Assembly: GCA_934726455.1 (NCBI GenBank) | Contig: CAKVDS010000022.1 | Location: 1 to 37,128 of the forward strand | DNA length: 37,128 bases | Origin: an uncultured Bacteroidales bacterium | GTDB taxonomy: Bacteria; Bacteroidota; Bacteroidia; Bacteroidales; UBA932 | Direction of reading: 5' to 3' | Part shown: positions 34,487-37,128 of the stretch, piece by piece | Layout of the letters: each line of letters starts with the position of its first letter | Numbering within the stretch: the first letter of the stretch is position 1 | Program-made: the position numbers and the translations under genes | The notes under the pieces: model-generated | What the model saw: only the letters and a program-made list of their open reading frames with translations | Database searches by the model: none | Told to the model about the DNA's origin: nothing

Positions 34487-34525
34487 AATGCGAGGATGGT
34501 CAGATGCCATCCTCGCATTATTTTT
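34487..34525. terminator. Terminator of the small-protein/LRR operon
   Basis: A perfect 13-bp stem (AATGCGAGGATGG/CCATCCTCGCATT) with a 7-base loop. On the minus strand it is followed by GTTTTTG; T-rich sequence also follows on the plus strand. It lies 16 bases beyond the LRR gene's stop. Confidence 0.8.
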
Positions 34526-34540
34526 AGGGTATATTCAGCG

Positions 34541-36784
34541 TCAGTCTGTAACGTCTTCCACGAAAGTCCAGGTTTTTGGAAGGCAGAGCGCCGTTTTAGT
34601 ATCGTCAAGCAATCCGCTTCTTATATGCAGTGTGCCGTTTTTCGCTGTTCTGATCAGCCAATTGCTGAAAGGGTTGAGACTCGTATCAATGTCATTCTTG
34701 AGATATATGGTCACTTCCTTCAATTTACTGCAATCCATGAACATCTCGGTGCAACACTTTTCAGCCATTCTATTGACCACCAACTTTGGCACTTTAGTTA
34801 GAGAGCTGCACCCATTGAACATTCTATAATAGCAGCTCGCTTTAAGTTCTGTCGCAGGAAGGGATTCCGGGCCGGATTCCATATTATTACAACCCGAAAA
34901 CATCTGACTGTAGCCGGATGTCCTCACTTCTGTTGCCGGCAGTGCCGGTGCTGCTTTCAGAGCGGTACAGTTAGCAAACATCCGCTGATAACTGCCCTCA
35001 TGAACTACATCAGCATTGAGTTCCGGAGCAGAAGATAACTTCTCGCATCCGTTAAACATATTCTGATAACAATAATCAGCGAGCGTTGTTGCCGGAAGTT
35101 TTGGTGCGGCCGTAAGTTTTTTGCAGGAAGAGAACATGCCGGCGCAGTTATAACCAACACCAGTATTATTATCCTTAAAAGTTTCGATGCAAAGGTCTGT
35201 CACCGTGGATAGATTGCTGCACCCATAGAACATTTCTTGCATTCCGTATGCATTGACAGTTTTGGCTGAAATCGTCGGCATTACTTCAAGTGACGTACAG
35301 CCGTAGAACATTCTATAATATGCATTGTCTGGAACCTTTTCAGCAGGCAAATCAGGGGCATTCTTCAATAAAGTACAGCCGTAGAACATCTGCGCATAGC
35401 AGCTCTCTGCAAGTGCTTTTGCAGGAAGTGCGGGAGCAGTTGTCAGGTTGGTGCAGCCCTTGAACATCTGCTCATAGCAACTCTTTGCAAGCTCTGTCGC
35501 AGGAAGTGCGGGAGCAGTTGTCAGGCCGGTACAGCCCTCGAACATCCTAAAATAGCAGTTAGATGACAAATTGTTCGACGGGAGGTCCGGAGCTGAAGTC
35601 AAGACTGAACAGTTCTGGAACAAATATGAAAAACGGGCGTCTTTGGTTTCAACCGTTGCATAATTTTCCCAGTCAATGAGGGTGCGTATATCTCCTTTGC
35701 AACTTACCGGCACATCTTTTTCAGTAAAACTGATTGTAGTGGTTATGCCGCTGAGATAAGTTCCACTCGTATTCTTATTCTTATCATTTCCCCCACGAAG
35801 CCTCAAGTCTCCATTTGAGCCACCGAATTCCACTTCAGTGTTAGCCGTAACACTTTGCCAATCGGAACCTCCGACAGAATAGTAAAGATAAAAGAAGTCT
35901 TGCGAGATTTTGAACTTCTGCAAGGCTTCCGCCGTGAATGTGATGTAAGGATATTCTCCTCCCTTCACCCCGCCGAGGTTGGTTACATAATTGCGCTTGA
36001 TTGTCAGAGGCTTATCCGAAGTTTTGCAGGTGTTCTGTCCGTCAGAGGCCGTAAAGGTCAGGCTGAAACTTTCCATTTCTGCCGGGAAAATTGCGATGTA
36101 GTAAGTCTTGCCGGCCTCGATGTCACCAGATATGGAGACGCTGCTTGAAGCCTTGTCTTTGACCGTGGCCACTGGCAAACCTTCGTTGTTCATGGTGATG
36201 TCTGCTGTTCCTGCAAGCGCGGCTGAACTCGTGCCGGTGAGGGTGATCTTCTTACATGAGACGGTAGGGGTCAACTTCACAAAGCCCACTATGTTCTTGA
36301 AACTCAGATTCGTGCTTCCGTCCCCGGTGGTACCCGTCATCAAGGCCGCCTCCGGGTCGAATGAGCCGGACACTGCCGTCTGTTCGCTTTTCAGAACCAC
36401 TCCTTTCAGGGTTGTAATATTAAAGGCCGTTTGTAAGGTCACGTCTTTCTGATAAGGGTAGAGTGCCGTGTAGCTCGTCGCCGGGCTGGCTTCTTTGCTC
36501 TCGAACTTGCCCGTTGTGGTGCCGGCGCCATTTGTCAGAGTAAACTTGACATTCTTTCCTTCACCGTCTATCACCGTGATTGCGTCATCCTTGGTCCAGT
36601 TGATGAGTTTGCTGTTTTCCGAACTGATTTCGGCCTTGGTGCCGGTGTTCTCCTGGTCGGCTGTCAATGTCACAGTGGTGTTGCCGGACAGGTTCTTCTC
36701 TGGAGAGCATAGGTTTTCTTTGGCACAGCCTGCAAGCCCGAGCAGGGCCGCGAGTGCCATTGTCGCTTTTGTAATTGCCTTCAT
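34541..36784 (-). CDS. Fimbrillin-like / 26-residue leucine-rich-repeat lipoprotein
   Basis: A 747-residue surface lipoprotein with lipobox LAGC (Cys20). Residues 21-275 resemble Bacteroidales fimbrillin-like (Mfa/FimB-type) proteins: V.LTADQENTGTKAEI, then INWTKDDAITVIDG, and YTALYPYQ. About residues 385-690 hold eleven BspA-like 26-residue repeats of form GCT.L..APALPA..LA.SCY..MF, plus a degenerate C-terminal cap. One repeat carries a 6-residue insertion. Such repeats mediate adhesion or host-molecule binding in related proteins. I chose ATG 36784 because the small upstream gene ends at 36798, and the alternative ATG at 36820 would overlap it. It is co-transcribed with that small gene. Confidence 0.88.
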   Translation of the reverse strand: MKAITKATMALAALLGLAGCAKENLCSPEKNLSGNTTVTLTADQENTGTKAEISSENSKLINWTKDDAITVIDGEGKNVKFTLTNGAGTTTGKFESKEASPATSYTALYPYQKDVTLQTAFNITTLKGVVLKSEQTAVSGSFDPEAALMTGTTGDGSTNLSFKNIVGFVKLTPTVSCKKITLTGTSSAALAGTADITMNNEGLPVATVKDKASSSVSISGDIEAGKTYYIAIFPAEMESFSLTFTASDGQNTCKTSDKPLTIKRNYVTNLGGVKGGEYPYITFTAEALQKFKISQDFFYLYYSVGGSDWQSVTANTEVEFGGSNGDLRLRGGNDKNKNTSGTYLSGITTTISFTEKDVPVSCKGDIRTLIDWENYATVETKDARFSYLFQNCSVLTSAPDLPSNNLSSNCYFRMFEGCTGLTTAPALPATELAKSCYEQMFKGCTNLTTAPALPAKALAESCYAQMFYGCTLLKNAPDLPAEKVPDNAYYRMFYGCTSLEVMPTISAKTVNAYGMQEMFYGCSNLSTVTDLCIETFKDNNTGVGYNCAGMFSSCKKLTAAPKLPATTLADYCYQNMFNGCEKLSSAPELNADVVHEGSYQRMFANCTALKAAPALPATEVRTSGYSQMFSGCNNMESGPESLPATELKASCYYRMFNGCSSLTKVPKLVVNRMAEKCCTEMFMDCSKLKEVTIYLKNDIDTSLNPFSNWLIRTAKNGTLHIRSGLLDDTKTALCLPKTWTFVEDVTD

Positions 36785-36797
36785 GGTTTCCTGCTGA

Positions 36798-36929
36798 TTA
36801 CCAATTGAATGTTTCTTCATTCAGATTTTCAGTGTTCATACTGCAGTTGAGGAGCACGCTTTGCTCCAGTTCCATGTTCAGGACTTCCACGATGGGAGGC
36901 TGGTAAGGTGTAAGTGAATTGTTTTCCAT
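36798..36929 (-). CDS. Small 43-residue protein upstream of the LRR lipoprotein
   Basis: A 43-codon gene beginning MENNSLTPYQPPIVEVLNME and ending NEETFNW, with a cysteine near residue 29 and no signal peptide. The YxPP.VEVL start and terminal Trp recall short unnamed Bacteroidales proteins encoded beside fimbrillin-like or BspA-like genes. Its ATG lies about 20 bases after the predicted transcript start, and its stop is 13 bases before the LRR lipoprotein ATG, with AGGAAA between them, so the two form an operon. It could be an accessory or secreted peptide, or a translated leader. Function unknown. Confidence 0.65.
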   Translation of the reverse strand: MENNSLTPYQPPIVEVLNMELEQSVLLNCSMNTENLNEETFNW

Positions 36930-36956
36930 TTGTAAATTAATGCTTTGAAAATTTTA

Positions 36957-36988
36957 CAAATATACCCCCCCCATTTGGATTTTGCAAG
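36957..36988 (-). promoter_or_regulatory. Promoter with an 8-base homopolymer in the spacer
   Basis: The minus strand reads CTTG (36985-36988), a 20-base spacer ending in eight G (36965-36972), then TATATTTG (36957-36964). Changes in the G-tract would alter spacer length. It drives the small-protein/LRR operon. Confidence 0.65.
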
Positions 36989-37045
36989 AGTGATTTTTGT
37001 ATGACCTTCGATTTTGGTCACCTGCTGTGTGTCAGAAGTATGGAA

Positions 37046-37083
37046 TAAAAAAGCCTCAAGCAAAGCGCTGCTTAAGGCTCTTA
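37046..37083 (-). terminator. Terminator of the edge tRNA
   Basis: On the minus strand an 11-bp stem (AGCCTTAAGCA with TGCTTGAGGCT, one G-U pair) with a short loop is followed by a T-run. It lies just after the tRNA 3' end. Confidence 0.75.
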
Positions 37084-37093
37084 CGATGTCCTG

Positions 37094-37128
37094 TGGAGCA
37101 TAGGAGAATCGAACTCCTGACCTTTTGA
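37094..37128 (-). tRNA. tRNA, 3' part only (cut by the window edge)
   Basis: The minus strand shows the end of an anticodon stem, variable loop AGGTC, T arm AGGAG-TTCGATT-CTCCT, acceptor strand ATGCTCC and discriminator A. CCA is not encoded (CAG follows). The anticodon lies beyond the window, so identity is unknown. Confidence 0.85.

Noticed and set aside
34700..35630. Regular short DNA repeats that could suggest a CRISPR array
   Set aside because: The 78-bp periodicity is in frame and encodes the 26-residue protein repeats; no spacer-repeat structure or cas genes are present.
36785..36820. Longer N-terminus for the LRR lipoprotein starting at 36820
   Set aside because: It lies inside the small upstream gene in another frame and pushes the lipobox away from the N-terminus; 36784 gives a normal lipoprotein signal.
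36878..37063. Minus-strand open frame across the LRR promoter
   Set aside because: It spans the promoter and the tRNA terminator and has no recognisable protein sequence.

Overview
The window looks like chromosome of a Bacteroidales bacterium. Supporting signs are a SusC/SusD pair with a hybrid two-component regulator, a type B L31 protein, many SpII lipoproteins, and repeated Bacteroidetes promoter elements (-7 TAnnTTTG, often with TTTG or CTTG about 18-21 bases upstream). Base composition is moderately GC-rich in the core genes, which would suit a Rikenellaceae/Alistipes-like or related gut lineage, but genus cannot be fixed from this sequence.

Region 1 (1-11.5 kb) is mostly housekeeping: a DegT-type sugar aminotransferase, a long SNF2-family ATPase, rpmE2, and a phosphoglucosamine mutase translationally coupled to a divergent NamZ/DUF1343 protein. 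A tRNA-Glu(CTC) follows. A minus-strand operon then encodes a FlK-like thioesterase, MsrA and a PriA-like protein that has lost its Walker A and zinc-binding motifs.

Region 2 (11.5-19.55 kb) is accessory DNA: an AbrB-type antitoxin/PIN toxin pair with a well-formed promoter/operator; a scar where a truncated rtcB abuts a truncated, internally deleted WYL regulator; an intact WYL regulator with a DEDDh exonuclease; a DUF4143 ATPase; an HNH nuclease; a secreted TonB_C-like protein; a hairpin-rich intergenic stretch; and an insertion-sequence transposase remnant.

Region 3 (19.56-34.5 kb) is a polysaccharide utilisation locus for beta-1,4-galactan (pectic galactan / type I arabinogalactan). A hybrid two-component system and an alpha/beta hydrolase lipoprotein form one minus-strand unit. 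A GH2 beta-galactosidase and a periplasmic-type GH53 galactanase form a plus-strand unit. A lipoprotein GH53, SusC, SusD and a short SusE-like lipoprotein form a second minus-strand unit. The likely flow is surface cleavage by the GH53 lipoprotein, import by SusCD, and further cleavage by the second GH53 and GH2, with oligosaccharide sensing by the HTCS.

Region 4 (34.5-37.1 kb) holds a two-gene minus-strand operon: a 43-residue small protein and a lipoprotein joining a fimbrillin-like N-terminus to eleven 26-residue leucine-rich repeats. Its promoter carries an 8-base homopolymer in the spacer, next to the -7 element, which suggests phase variation. A tRNA cut by the window edge closes the region.
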